The translations under genes and the position numbers were made by a program. Of a stretch of 43,190 nucleotides of DNA, positions 16,627-23,868 are shown in pieces. Within the stretch, counting starts at the first letter, position 1. Each line of letters opens with the position of its first letter. The notes beneath the pieces were generated by a model. That model was not told the DNA's origin. It worked only from the letters and a program-made list of their open reading frames with translations, and made no database searches. The DNA is from Actinomadura sp. KC06 (GTDB lineage Bacteria; Actinomycetota; Actinomycetes; Streptosporangiales; Streptosporangiaceae): assembly GCF_004348735.1 (NCBI RefSeq), contig NZ_SMKT01000068.1, positions 1 through 43,190 of the forward strand, written 5' to 3'.

Positions 16627-16652
16627 AACGAGGGTGGCTGAACCGGCCTTCC
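16627..16652 (-). promoter_or_regulatory. Candidate SigR-type promoter of carD-ispF
   Basis: Reading the minus strand, GGAAG (16652-16648), exactly 18 nt, then GTT (16629-16627) fits the thiol-stress sigma SigR consensus GGAAT-N18-GTT. A predicted start near 16620 leaves a leader of about 34 nt. A TACCCT box at 16619-16614 on the same strand could instead serve a housekeeping promoter. Both are unproven. Confidence 0.45.
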
Positions 16653-17000
16653 GGACAAATGCCCAGGTCAAGCTGCATATTGGGGTATTGACAAAGCCCT
16701 TTAATGGTGCATCTTCGACCAGTTCCCCGTACTCAGGGTAGCCGACGGACCACTCTGATCCCGCCCGGCCGCCATTACCGGTAAGGGCGTCCCGGTTACA
16801 AGCATCCCCCTCCCGGCCGCCGAGATGCGTTCCATACTGGAGGTGAACATGCCGGGCGGTCCGGGTACGAAGCGCCCGGAAGGGTCCGAATAGGACCACG
16901 GCCCGGCCGGGGCCGCGCCCGCCGGACGGGGCCCGCTGAACAGGGCCGCGAGCGAACAGGGCCGGGAGCGCTCCGGCGAGGCCAGGACGGGAGGTGCGGC
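16653..17000. other. Intergenic region between divergent carD and a membrane-protein gene
   Basis: About 350 bp without a convincing ORF on either strand. It holds AT-richer patches near 16675-16705 including a plus-strand TTGACA (16688-16693), but no TANNNT box follows at 16-19 nt. No tRNA-like or terminator hairpin stands out. Confidence 0.5.
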
Positions 17001-17792
17001 GTGAGGCCGGACGGCGGCGACCCGGAGCCCGACGATTACGGGCTTCCCCGCATTGACGTCGTCGTGCCCGATGACGCCCGCGAGCTGGAGCGCGACGTCG
17101 CGGCCTACCGCCGCGAGGAGCGCCGCCGCCGGCGCCGGGACCGGTTCCGCCGCGCCGGACGCCCGCTGACACGGTTCGGCGTCGCCATCCCGATCATCGC
17201 GGGCGCGCTGCTGGTCGCGCTGCTCAGCGGCGTCCTGATGACCACGTTCGGGCCGCGTCCCGCGCCGCCGCAGACGGGCGCCCGGCTCGCGCCGCGGCCG
17301 TCCGCGAGCCCCGGCGAGATCGGCGGGCTGCTGCCCGCGGGCAGCGTGGACGAGGTGACGGGCCAGCGCGCGGCCATACAGATCCGCGACCTGCGGCCGG
17401 GCGTCATCGGCATCGTCCCGCCCGCGTACGAATGCGAAGGTGTGGTCGCGGAGCTCGCGGGCAGGACGCAGGAGAACGAGCTGAAGTTCTACCTGGTCGC
17501 CGACCCCCGTCCGTCCGGCGGCAAGAAGGGGACGCCGCTGAAGGAACTGAAGGCGTGCGCGGGCACCGCCCACAACGGGGTGCCGCGGCTCCTCGAAGAC
17601 CGCCAGGCCCTGCTCGCCGCGGCCTACGCGCCGCCGCCCGCCGCGCCGGGACCGGCCGCCACGCCGGGACCGCCCGCCGCCGGCCTCACCGCCGTGTTCG
17701 TCCAGCTGGACGGCGTGGTCAAGGAGGTCGTCCAGGCGCCGAAGCCCGGGCCTGAGCTCGCCGGGAAGGTCAAGGCGCTACAGACCGGCTGA
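17001..17792 (+). CDS. Single-pass membrane protein of unknown function (263 aa)
   Basis: A basic, Arg-rich cytoplasmic segment (about 30-55, 'REERRRRRRDRFRRAGRP') precedes one TM helix (about 60-82). An extracytoplasmic domain with Pro/Ala-rich linkers follows; its core 'QIRDLRPGVIGIVPPAYECEGVVAELAG..ENELKFYLVAD' contains two Cys that might pair. The GTG start at 17001 has GGGAGG upstream. It sits between carD and phoP, where streptomycetes also keep a small unknown gene, and upstream of a lipoprotein gene on the same strand. No function assignable. Confidence 0.7.
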   Translation: MRPDGGDPEPDDYGLPRIDVVVPDDARELERDVAAYRREERRRRRRDRFRRAGRPLTRFGVAIPIIAGALLVALLSGVLMTTFGPRPAPPQTGARLAPRPSASPGEIGGLLPAGSVDEVTGQRAAIQIRDLRPGVIGIVPPAYECEGVVAELAGRTQENELKFYLVADPRPSGGKKGTPLKELKACAGTAHNGVPRLLEDRQALLAAAYAPPPAAPGPAATPGPPAAGLTAVFVQLDGVVKEVVQAPKPGPELAGKVKALQTG

Positions 17793-17939
17793 CGGAATCA
17801 CCGCCCGCGTGACCGGACGGGCACGGGCGTGTCAGGCACCCCGGGGCGGGACTTCCGGCCGGGTGTCGCTACGCTTCCCCTGGCGTCTGCGACGCCGCTC
17901 TCACCAACGTCCGTGCCATTTCGCGAGGAGACCGACGCC

Positions 17940-18911
17940 GTGATCCGTAACAGCCGTCGAATGGGCGCGCTCGCCGTCGCGGGCGCCGTCGCCATCGCGC
18001 CGGTGATCTCCGGCTGCGGCGCCGGCGAGGAGCCTCAGTCCGCCGCTCCGACGCAGCTGACCGACGGCGTCAACGTCTCGGTCCCGCTGGACAAGCCGGC
18101 GGAGCCGCAGATCGCCCTGCGCAACGTGTTCGTGCTGGGCCCGCGTCCCGGCCAGCCGATCGCCCCCGGATCGTCGCTGGCGCTGTACGGCGTGATGATC
18201 AACCAGGTCAAGGAGAGGCAGGACCGGCTGGTCTCGGTCAGCTCCCCGCTCTTCGACAGCCCCGCCAAGATCGACGGCGGCGGGCTGGTGCTGCCGGCCG
18301 CCGCGCCGGACGGGATGGGCAGCCCGGTGAAGCTGCTGGGCAAGCCGTCCAAGCCGTCCACCCCGCCCGCCGCACCGCCTGCGGGCAACCAGACCAAGCG
18401 GCCGGGGACGACGCCGTCCGGGCAGCCGCAGGACGGCGCCACCCCGCGCGGCGACGCGACCCCGCAACCCACCCGCGGCGGCGCTACGCCCGAGCCGACC
18501 GGCGCGGGCGCGACGCCCGAGCCCACGGGTGCGGGCGCGACGCCCCAGCCCAACACCGGCCCGGCGCAGCAGAACGCTCCTCAGGCCACCACCCCGAGCG
18601 GCGAGCAGCCGCTCGTCGTCCTGACGGGCCTCAAGCAGGAGCTGCTCGCCAGCTCCAGGGTGCCCGTGCAGATGCAGTTCGAGAAGGCGGGCGCCGTCCA
18701 GTTCCAGGTGCCGATCGTGCCGCAGCAGGGCGAGTACATGACCTACCCGCTGGCGGGCCCGGCCGGGCAGGCGCCCGGATCGCCGAACCCCGGCGGCACT
18801 CAGCCGTCCGCGCCGGCGCAGCCCGGTTCGCCCGGACACGGCTCGCCCCAGCCGGGTGCGACGCAGCCGCCCGCGGGCGGCGGCGCGTCCCCGGGAGGCT
18901 CCGGCCACTGA
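17940..18911 (+). CDS. Lipoprotein with split PCu(A)C-like (DUF461) domain (323 aa)
   Basis: The signal peptide ends in lipobox 'ISGC' (Cys26). Residues about 45-125 match the first half of PCu(A)C-type domains ('IALRNVFVLGP', 'SLALYGVMINQVKERQDRLVSVSSPLFDSPAKI'). Residues about 219-262 match the second half ('PLVVLTGLKQELLASSRVPVQMQFEKAGAVQFQVPIV'). Between them lies a roughly 90-residue Pro/Thr/Gly-rich insert with 'GATPEPTGA' repeats. The HxM copper ligands expected before 'LTGLK' are absent, so copper binding is doubtful. GTG at 17940 has GAGGAG. It is convergent with phoP; streptomycetes keep a related lipoprotein gene near phoU-phoRP. Confidence 0.75.
   Translation: MIRNSRRMGALAVAGAVAIAPVISGCGAGEEPQSAAPTQLTDGVNVSVPLDKPAEPQIALRNVFVLGPRPGQPIAPGSSLALYGVMINQVKERQDRLVSVSSPLFDSPAKIDGGGLVLPAAAPDGMGSPVKLLGKPSKPSTPPAAPPAGNQTKRPGTTPSGQPQDGATPRGDATPQPTRGGATPEPTGAGATPEPTGAGATPQPNTGPAQQNAPQATTPSGEQPLVVLTGLKQELLASSRVPVQMQFEKAGAVQFQVPIVPQQGEYMTYPLAGPAGQAPGSPNPGGTQPSAPAQPGSPGHGSPQPGATQPPAGGGASPGGSGH
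18478..18550 (+). repeat. Degenerate 24-27 bp coding repeat in lipoprotein linker
   Basis: Three imperfect copies encode GGATPEPT-GAGATPEPT-GAGATPQP. The linker is probably disordered and surface-exposed. Confidence 0.7.
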
Positions 18912-18926
18912 GCCCCGGCCCTGAGC

Positions 18927-19022
18927 AAAAAAAACGGCCCGTCCCAGCAGCAGGGACGGACCGTCCTCCAGCCCCCACCCGCCGCCATTCAACGGACGAG
19001 CTCCGCTCGACGGGCCGTTTTT
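18927..19022. terminator. Composite bidirectional terminator between lipoprotein gene and phoP
   Basis: AAAAACGGCCCGTC (18930-18943) is the reverse complement of GACGGGCCGTTTTT (19009-19022), so both strands end in a T-run. Inside are a small hairpin CCGTCCC-N7-GGGACGG (18939-18959) and a second, CGAGC-TCC-GCTCG. The small and large stems share bases and are mutually exclusive. Confidence 0.8.
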
Positions 19023-19029
19023 CATGTCA

Positions 19030-19710
19030 TCAGGGCTCGAACTTGTAGCCCAGGCCGCGGACGGTGACGATGTACCGCGGCGAGGACGGCACCTCTTCGA
19101 TCTTGGCGCGCAGGCGCTTGATGTGGACGTCCAGCGTCTTGGTGTCCCCGACGTAGTCGGCGCCCCAGACGCGGTCGATCAGCTGCATCCGGGTCAGGAC
19201 GCGGCCCGCGTTGCGCAGCAGCACCTCCAGCAGCTCGAACTCCTTGAGCGGCAGCTGGACGGGTTCGCCGCCGACGCTGACGACGTGCCGTTCCACGTCC
19301 ATCCGGACGGGCCCGGCCTCCAGCGTCGCGGGGGCCAGCTCCTCGACCTCGCCCTGGCGGCGCAGGACGGCCCGCATCCGGGCGATCAGCTCGCGGGTGG
19401 AGAACGGCTTGGTGACGTAGTCGTCGGCGCCGAGCTCCAGCCCGACGACCTTGTCGACCTCGCTGTCCTTGGCGGTCAGCATGATGACGGGGACGCTCGA
19501 CTTGGCGCGCAGCTCCCGGCACACCTCGGTGCCGGGAAGCCCGGGGAGCATCAGGTCGAGCAGCACGAGGTCGGCACCGTTGCGCTCGAAAATGTCCAGC
19601 GCGTCGGGGCCGGTGGCGGCCACGGCCACCTCGAAGCCCTCCTTGCGGAGGTTGTAGGACAGTGCGTCGCTGAACGACTCCTCGTCTTCCACGACGAGCA
19701 CGCGGGTCAC
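19030..19710 (-). CDS. phoP: Phosphate-response regulator PhoP (RegX3-like, OmpR family)
   Basis: The receiver domain has phospho-acceptor Asp52 ('LVLLDLMLPGLPG'), acidic pocket 'VEDEE' and Lys in 'ADDYVTKPFS'. The C-terminal winged helix ('LPLKEFELLEVLLRNAGRVLTRMQLIDRVWG.. TLDVHIKRLRAKIE') recognises direct repeats of the PHO-box type. It activates the phosphate-starvation regulon (pst, phoA, phoU and its own operon in relatives). The GTG start overlaps the phoR stop (GTGA). Orthologous to Streptomyces PhoP and mycobacterial RegX3. Confidence 0.95.
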   Translation of the reverse strand: MTRVLVVEDEESFSDALSYNLRKEGFEVAVAATGPDALDIFERNGADLVLLDLMLPGLPGTEVCRELRAKSSVPVIMLTAKDSEVDKVVGLELGADDYVTKPFSTRELIARMRAVLRRQGEVEELAPATLEAGPVRMDVERHVVSVGGEPVQLPLKEFELLEVLLRNAGRVLTRMQLIDRVWGADYVGDTKTLDVHIKRLRAKIEEVPSSPRYIVTVRGLGYKFEP

Positions 19711-21077
19711 GGTGTTGCCTCCTGGGCGGTGTTATCTGTGGTATTCCCCGCGTCCGCGTCTTTGCCCGCGTCCGCGCCGGTCTCTTCTGCTGCCTTTCTG
19801 CTCGCGTTCGCGCCGGCCCTCGCGTCCGCGTCGGCCTGGTCGGCGGGGGCCCGCTTGCCGGCGTTCGCGATCCTGCTGACGGTCGCGCCGGACGGACGGG
19901 GCGGTGCGTCGAGCAGCGGCAGCCGGATCGTGAACGTCGACCCGTGGCCCTCCTTGCTCCACACGGTCACGTCGCCGCCGTGCTTGCTGGTGACGTGCTT
20001 GACGATGGCGAGGCCGAGCCCGGTGCCGCCGGTCTGGCGGGACCGGGCCGGGTCGACCCGGTAGAAGCGCTCGAAGATCCGCTCGATCTCGCCGTCCGGG
20101 ATGCCGATGCCCTGGTCGGTGACGTTGACCTCGACGTGCCCGTCGTCGCGCCGCCGGGTGGCGACGACGACGCGGGTGTTCTCGGGGCTGTAGGCGACGG
20201 CGTTGTCGACCAGGTTGCGCAGCGCGGTGACCAGCAGCTCCTGGTCGCCCCGCACCCGCAGGCCCTCCTCGCCGCCGGAGGTCAGCTCGATGTCCCTGCC
20301 GGACGCCTTGGTCTGGCAGCGTTCCAGCGCCTCCGCGGTGACCTCGTCGAGCATGACGGGGCGCAGCGCGGGCAGCGGCTCGTCGCCCTGGACGCGCGAC
20401 AGCGTCATCAGGTCCTGGACGAGGTTGGTCAGGCGCACCGACTCGTACTGCATCCGTCCCGCGAACCGCCGGACGGCCTCGGGGTCCTCGGCGGCGACCT
20501 CGACGGTCTCGGCCAGCAGCGACAGCGCGCCGACGGGCGTCTTCAGCTCGTGGCTGACATTGGCCACGAAGTCGCGGCGGATCGCCTCCGTGCGGTGCAT
20601 GTCGGTGAGGTCCTCGGCGAGGACGAGGACGAGCCCGTGCGAGCCGAGCGGCGCCACGCGGACCGCGAACCAGCGCCCGTCGGCCCGGCTCCGCACGCTC
20701 TGCGGCCCGACCTGGATCTCGGTCTCGCGGATCTCCCCGTCCCGCCGGACGAGCCGGGCCATCGCGAGCACCTCGTCCACGACGAGGCGGTCGCCGCTGA
20801 CGATGCCGAAGGCCCGCGCGGCGGAACTGGCGCGCAGCACGCGGTCCTCGGCGTCCACCACGACGGCCGACGACCGCAGGACGCTGAGCACGGACGCGAC
20901 GCCGGGCGGCAGGCCGCCCACCGGCGCCGCCGGAACCGCAGCCTGCTGGGCACGCTCGCTCACCCGCACCGCCAATCCAGTCGCGAGCCCGATCGCGAGC
21001 CCGGCAAGCCCGGTCAGGCTCGCGACAAGTTCGACCTCCACACCACGGATCGTAAGCGGCGCGCGGCGCAGGTCCAC
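19707..21077 (-). CDS. phoR: Phosphate sensor histidine kinase PhoR (SenX3-like)
   Basis: One TM helix (about 15-38) is followed by a PAS-like domain ('VLSVLRSSAVVVDAEDRVLRASSAARAFGI'), an HisKA domain with His176 ('VANVSHELKTPVGAL') and an HATPase_c domain ('NLVDNAVAYSPENT', 'DQGIGIP', 'GGTGLGLAIVKH'). An Ala/Asp-rich tail of about 55 residues is extra. The lack of an extracytoplasmic sensor loop fits signalling through PhoU and the Pst transporter. GTG at 21077 gives the longest frame; GTG at 21041 is an alternative and neither has a strong RBS. It is divergent from phoU. Confidence 0.95.
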   Translation of the reverse strand: MDLRRAPLTIRGVEVELVASLTGLAGLAIGLATGLAVRVSERAQQAAVPAAPVGGLPPGVASVLSVLRSSAVVVDAEDRVLRASSAARAFGIVSGDRLVVDEVLAMARLVRRDGEIRETEIQVGPQSVRSRADGRWFAVRVAPLGSHGLVLVLAEDLTDMHRTEAIRRDFVANVSHELKTPVGALSLLAETVEVAAEDPEAVRRFAGRMQYESVRLTNLVQDLMTLSRVQGDEPLPALRPVMLDEVTAEALERCQTKASGRDIELTSGGEEGLRVRGDQELLVTALRNLVDNAVAYSPENTRVVVATRRRDDGHVEVNVTDQGIGIPDGEIERIFERFYRVDPARSRQTGGTGLGLAIVKHVTSKHGGDVTVWSKEGHGSTFTIRLPLLDAPPRPSGATVSRIANAGKRAPADQADADARAGANASRKAAEETGADAGKDADAGNTTDNTAQEATP

Positions 21078-21103
21078 CCGGAGGCCCTGGTCATCGCGGT
21101 CGC

Positions 21104-21147
21104 GTTCCCCGAAAGTTCACCTCATTTCCCGGACGCGTTCATGGCGT
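21104..21147. promoter_or_regulatory. PHO box: four 11-bp direct-repeat units
   Basis: Consecutive 11-mers GTTCCCCGAAA, GTTCACCTCAT, TTCCCGGACGC and GTTCATGGCGT run from 21104 to 21147. The consensus PhoP unit in streptomycetes is GTTCACC plus 4 nt, repeated every 11 bp; the second unit is perfect and the third weak. It lies in the phoR-phoU divergent spacer. Confidence 0.8.
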
Positions 21148-21277
21148 CACGGCATGCTGTGGCGTGGGCGAGTCCGCCCGGACACCATAAATCTCGCCCG
21201 TTTCGCCCCTATTTGCACTATCTCCGGCATCGGCTGCCTCCCCGGACGCCGTGTCCTCAGCACAGAAGGAACCCGAA

Positions 21278-21937
21278 TTGCGCGACGCCTACCACGAGGA
21301 GCTCGACTCCCTCTCCGACAGGCTGGTGGAGATGACCCGCCTCGTCCGCTCCGCGATGTCCCGCGCGGTCACCGCGCTCCTGGACGCCGACCTGCGCCTG
21401 TCCGAGGAGGTCATCAGCGGCGACGAGCTGGTCAACAAGATCGACACGGAGATCGAGGAGACCGTGTTCGACCTGATGGCCCGCCAGCAGCCCGTCGCGG
21501 GCGATCTGCGCACCCTCATCACCGCGCTCCGGATGAGCGGCGACCTCGAGCGCATGGGGGACCTCGCCGTCCACATCGCCAAGACCGCGCGGCGTCGGCA
21601 CCCCGACTCCGCCGTGCCGCCGGAGCTGCAGGCCACCGTCCTGGAGATGGGCCAGATCGCCGAGCGCATGATCGCCAAGACGGGCAGCGTGATCGCGTCC
21701 CAGGACGTCGAGATGGGCCTCGAGCTGGACGCCGACGACGACCAGATGGACCGCCTCCACCGCCGCCTCTTCGACATGATGCTCTCCCCCAAGTGGAGGC
21801 ACGGCGTGGAGCCGGCCGTGGACATCTCCCTCGCCGGGCGCTACTTCGAGCGGTTCGCCGACCATGCCGTCCACGTGGCGGAGAACGTCGTCTACCTCGT
21901 CACGGGCCAGCGCCCAGAAGAGATCAACGACGCCTGA
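21278..21937 (+). CDS. phoU: Phosphate signalling regulator PhoU (219 aa)
   Basis: It has two three-helix-bundle repeats with the PhoU metal signatures 'DELVNKIDTEIEETVFDLMARQQPVAGDLRTLITALRMSGDLERMGDLAVHIAK' and 'AGRYFERFADHAVHVAENVVYLVTG'. PhoU inhibits PhoR signalling through the Pst transporter when phosphate is ample. TTG at 21278 is preferred over GTG at 21251: it has AGAAGGA at proper spacing and yields the family-standard start 'MRDAYHEELDSLSDRLVEM'. Divergent from phoR and downstream of the PHO box. Confidence 0.94.
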   Translation: MRDAYHEELDSLSDRLVEMTRLVRSAMSRAVTALLDADLRLSEEVISGDELVNKIDTEIEETVFDLMARQQPVAGDLRTLITALRMSGDLERMGDLAVHIAKTARRRHPDSAVPPELQATVLEMGQIAERMIAKTGSVIASQDVEMGLELDADDDQMDRLHRRLFDMMLSPKWRHGVEPAVDISLAGRYFERFADHAVHVAENVVYLVTGQRPEEINDA

Positions 21938-21950
21938 GCAGGGCTGGGGC

Positions 21951-22340
21951 TTACGGGATCTGCTCGACGCGGACGCCGGGGACGTCCTCGTAGACGCCCG
22001 GCTCCGCGGTGATCAGCGGCCAGCGCCGCCAGCGCGCCGACCAGGCGGCCTGCGCCGCGTCCATGCCGAGGGACGGGTTCGCGGTGACGAGCAGGCCGGT
22101 CTGCTGGGCGATCACGTCGTCCAGGTCGTCCACGTGCACGACCTGCATGCCGGGCAGGCGCTCCAGCACGGCGCGCCCGTGGTCGGGGACGAGCTGCCAG
22201 GCGCGGGCGAGCGCGGTGGCGGGGATGACGATCGTGGCGTGCTGGGCGATCGAGGCGCGCAGCCGGGCGCGGACGTAGATCGTCTTGCCGGTGGCGAGGT
22301 CGAGGAGTGCGGTCGCGTCGAAGACGTGACCGGTGATCAC
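21951..22340 (-). CDS. PIN-domain toxin (VapC-like), 129 aa
   Basis: It begins 'VITGHVFDATALLDLATG' with the first PIN acidic residue and ends 'LGMDAAQAAWSARWRRWPLITAEPGVYEDV', matching the third and fourth acidic positions (Asp, Glu). The usual second acidic position, in 'VIPATALARAW', is not acidic; related actinobacterial PIN proteins show the same variation. PIN toxins cleave RNA, often tRNA. The GTG start overlaps the antitoxin stop (GTGA). Its target is not predictable. Confidence 0.82.
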   Translation of the reverse strand: MITGHVFDATALLDLATGKTIYVRARLRASIAQHATIVIPATALARAWQLVPDHGRAVLERLPGMQVVHVDDLDDVIAQQTGLLVTANPSLGMDAAQAAWSARWRRWPLITAEPGVYEDVPGVRVEQIP

Positions 22341-22576
22341 GCGACGTCCCGGCGGTTGGGGGTGCCGCCTTCGACGAGCCGGTCGACCATGGCCTGCTCG
22401 TCCGGGCTCGGCGGGCCGAACAGGTCGTCGATCGTGGACGCGTCCCGCAGGAACGCCAGCTTGAGCCGCGCCCCGTCCGCGAGGAACCCGGACACCGAGG
22501 CGATCTTCTTCTCCTCGGCGAGCCCCTGCAACGTGGCGGCGAGCTCGTCCGGGAGCGTGATGTTGATTCTCGCCAT
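22337..22576 (-). CDS. Ribbon-helix-helix antitoxin (VapB-like), 79 aa
   Basis: The N-terminus 'MARINITLPDELAATLQGLAEEKKIASVSGFLADGARLKL' is a ribbon-helix-helix DNA-binding domain. The acidic C-terminus 'IDDLFGPPSPDEQAMVDRLVEGG' would wrap the toxin. It precedes and overlaps the PIN gene, the standard VapBC order. The ATG at 22576 has a TATCGT box 7 nt upstream and an inverted-repeat operator over the promoter, so the pair should be autoregulated and leaderless. It begins 5 nt after the end of the GT87 gene. Confidence 0.85.
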   Translation of the reverse strand: MARINITLPDELAATLQGLAEEKKIASVSGFLADGARLKLAFLRDASTIDDLFGPPSPDEQAMVDRLVEGGTPNRRDVA

Positions 22577-22581
22577 GCCCC

Positions 22582-23760
22582 TCACGATACACACTCCAGA
22601 CCCCTCCAGTGTGTACTCGGCCCGTCCGGGCCGGGCTCGGGCGGCTCGCGGCGGACGCGGAGGCGGACGGCCATGTGGGCCAAGAAGAACAGGCCCGCCA
22701 GCAGGTAGCAGTTGGCGACGGGCGTGATGAGCGGGTGGAAGCCGTATTGGAGCGGGTGGCCGTTGTGGGGCGTCCACCACATGGGGGCTAGGGCGAAGAG
22801 CGTGTAGGCGCACGCTGCGATGACCCGGTCGTTCTCGCGGATCAGTACCGCCAAGGCCGGGACGATCCAGACCCAGTGGTGGGCCCAGGAAATGGGAGAG
22901 ACCAGGAGGCCGGTCACGCCTGTCACGGCAATGGCTGCGAGCCAGTCGCCGCGCCTCGCCCATAGGGCTGCGAGCGCCAGGCCGAGAATGCCGATGGTGA
23001 GCGGGATGGCGTTGTACCAGTCGCCGACTTCCGCGGTTCCTCTCAGGAGGCGGTTGAGCATGCCGTACGGGGACTGGTTGCTGATGTACGGGACGCCGAC
23101 GCGGGACGTGTCGTAGAAGGTGTGCAGCCAGTAGAGCCGGGACGCGTCGGGTGCGATGACGTACGCGAGGACGGTGCAGGCGGCGAAGGCTCCGGCGGCT
23201 GTGAAAGCGTCCTTGGTCCGTCTCGTCACGAGGAGGAGGACGATGAAGATGGCCGGGGTCAGCTTGATCGCGGTCGCGATGCCGATGCCGATTCCGGCGG
23301 GACGTCCCTGGGCCACGCGGTGCATATCGGCGACGATGAGAGCCAGCAGGAACAGGTTGACCTGGCCTTGGAAAAAGGTGTGCCAGACCGGTGCCAGGAG
23401 AAGGCCGCCGGCTACCACGGCTTTCAGGGACGCATGGTGGCCACTCAGTTTCAACGTTGTCGCGCACGCCCAGATGAATACCGCGAGCGAGGCCAGTTGC
23501 CAGAGGAGCCGGGCGAGGGTCAGCGGCAGCGCAGCCAATGGCATGAACAGCGCGGCCATGAACGGTGTGTTGGTGTACCAGTGCTCGGCCAGCTGTTCGT
23601 CGTAGAGGCTCGTGCCGTCCGTTATGGCGTGGCCGCCCAGGTGGTAGATGCGGAAGTCCAGCGAGTCGTAGGTGAGCGTGAAGGCCACAATTCCTAGGAC
23701 TTCGATTGCCAGGATCAACGTCAGCCAGCGCTTCATGCGGACAACGGTCGCGGCGGTCAT
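22582..23760 (-). CDS. GT87 family mannosyltransferase-like membrane protein (about 392 aa)
   Basis: About ten TM helices, an early acidic motif 'TYDSLDFRIYHLGGHAI' (catalytic Asp of the GT-C fold) and 'WYTNTPFMAALFMPLAALP', 'FFQGQVNLFLLALIVADMHR', 'IATAIKLTPAIFIVLLL', 'SPISWAHHWVW' are hallmarks of polyprenyl-phosphomannose-dependent alpha-mannosyltransferases (DUF2029/GT87), which extend lipomannan-type glycolipids. The start is uncertain: ATG at 23760 or 23736, neither with a clear RBS. Base composition is visibly less GC-rich than its neighbours, suggesting acquisition. Confidence 0.85.
   Translation of the reverse strand: MTAATVVRMKRWLTLILAIEVLGIVAFTLTYDSLDFRIYHLGGHAITDGTSLYDEQLAEHWYTNTPFMAALFMPLAALPLTLARLLWQLASLAVFIWACATTLKLSGHHASLKAVVAGGLLLAPVWHTFFQGQVNLFLLALIVADMHRVAQGRPAGIGIGIATAIKLTPAIFIVLLLVTRRTKDAFTAAGAFAACTVLAYVIAPDASRLYWLHTFYDTSRVGVPYISNQSPYGMLNRLLRGTAEVGDWYNAIPLTIGILGLALAALWARRGDWLAAIAVTGVTGLLVSPISWAHHWVWIVPALAVLIRENDRVIAACAYTLFALAPMWWTPHNGHPLQYGFHPLITPVANCYLLAGLFFLAHMAVRLRVRREPPEPGPDGPSTHWRGLECVS
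22584..22615 (-). promoter_or_regulatory. VapB operator and leaderless promoter
   Basis: A perfect inverted repeat TACACACT (22588-22595), 12-bp spacer, AGTGTGTA (22608-22615) puts half-sites 20 bp apart. It overlaps TATCGT (minus strand 22589-22584), which lies 7 nt before the antitoxin ATG. The repeat is inside the last codons of the GT87 gene. Confidence 0.65.
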
Positions 23761-23804
23761 GCATGAAAGGCATCGGGCCTCCGAATACATTCACGAAAGG
23801 CGTG

Positions 23805-23834
23805 TTAGCCCGCAGGATTAGGCCCGCGGGCTAA
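23805..23834. promoter_or_regulatory. Inverted-repeat operator upstream of the DesK-like kinase gene
   Basis: TTAGCCCGC (23805-23813), 12-bp spacer, GCGGGCTAA (23826-23834) is a perfect 9-bp inverted repeat with half-sites 21 bp apart. It ends 22 bp before the TACGAT -10 box, so it covers the -35 region. NarL/DesR-type regulators bind such palindromes. Confidence 0.6.
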
Positions 23835-23856
23835 TGTGCGCGGAAGGGGCGGCGGT

Positions 23857-23862
23857 TACGAT
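23857..23862 (+). promoter_or_regulatory. Leaderless -10 box of the histidine kinase gene
   Basis: TACGAT ends 6 nt before the ATG, and no Shine-Dalgarno sequence is present. Confidence 0.5.
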
Positions 23863-23868
23863 CGGCGC

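Noticed and set aside
16688..16716. TTGACA considered as a plus-strand housekeeping promoter
   Set aside because: No TANNNT hexamer occurs 16-19 nt downstream.
16681..17573. Minus-strand frame over the carD upstream region and unknown membrane protein
   Set aside because: No domain, and opposite a plus-strand gene with a good ribosome site and TM helix.
18478..18550. Tandem repeats considered as CRISPR or regulatory iterons
   Set aside because: They are imperfect, in frame, and encode a Pro/Thr-rich linker in a lipoprotein; there are no unique spacers.
22201..22260. Loss of the second acidic PIN residue taken as proof of an inactive toxin
   Set aside because: Related actinobacterial PIN proteins vary at this position, so inactivity cannot be claimed from sequence.
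22337..23794. Longer frame joining the antitoxin to an upstream open frame
   Set aside because: The upstream part is the wrong phase of the GT87 gene; the ribbon-helix-helix start at 22576 is the natural N-terminus.
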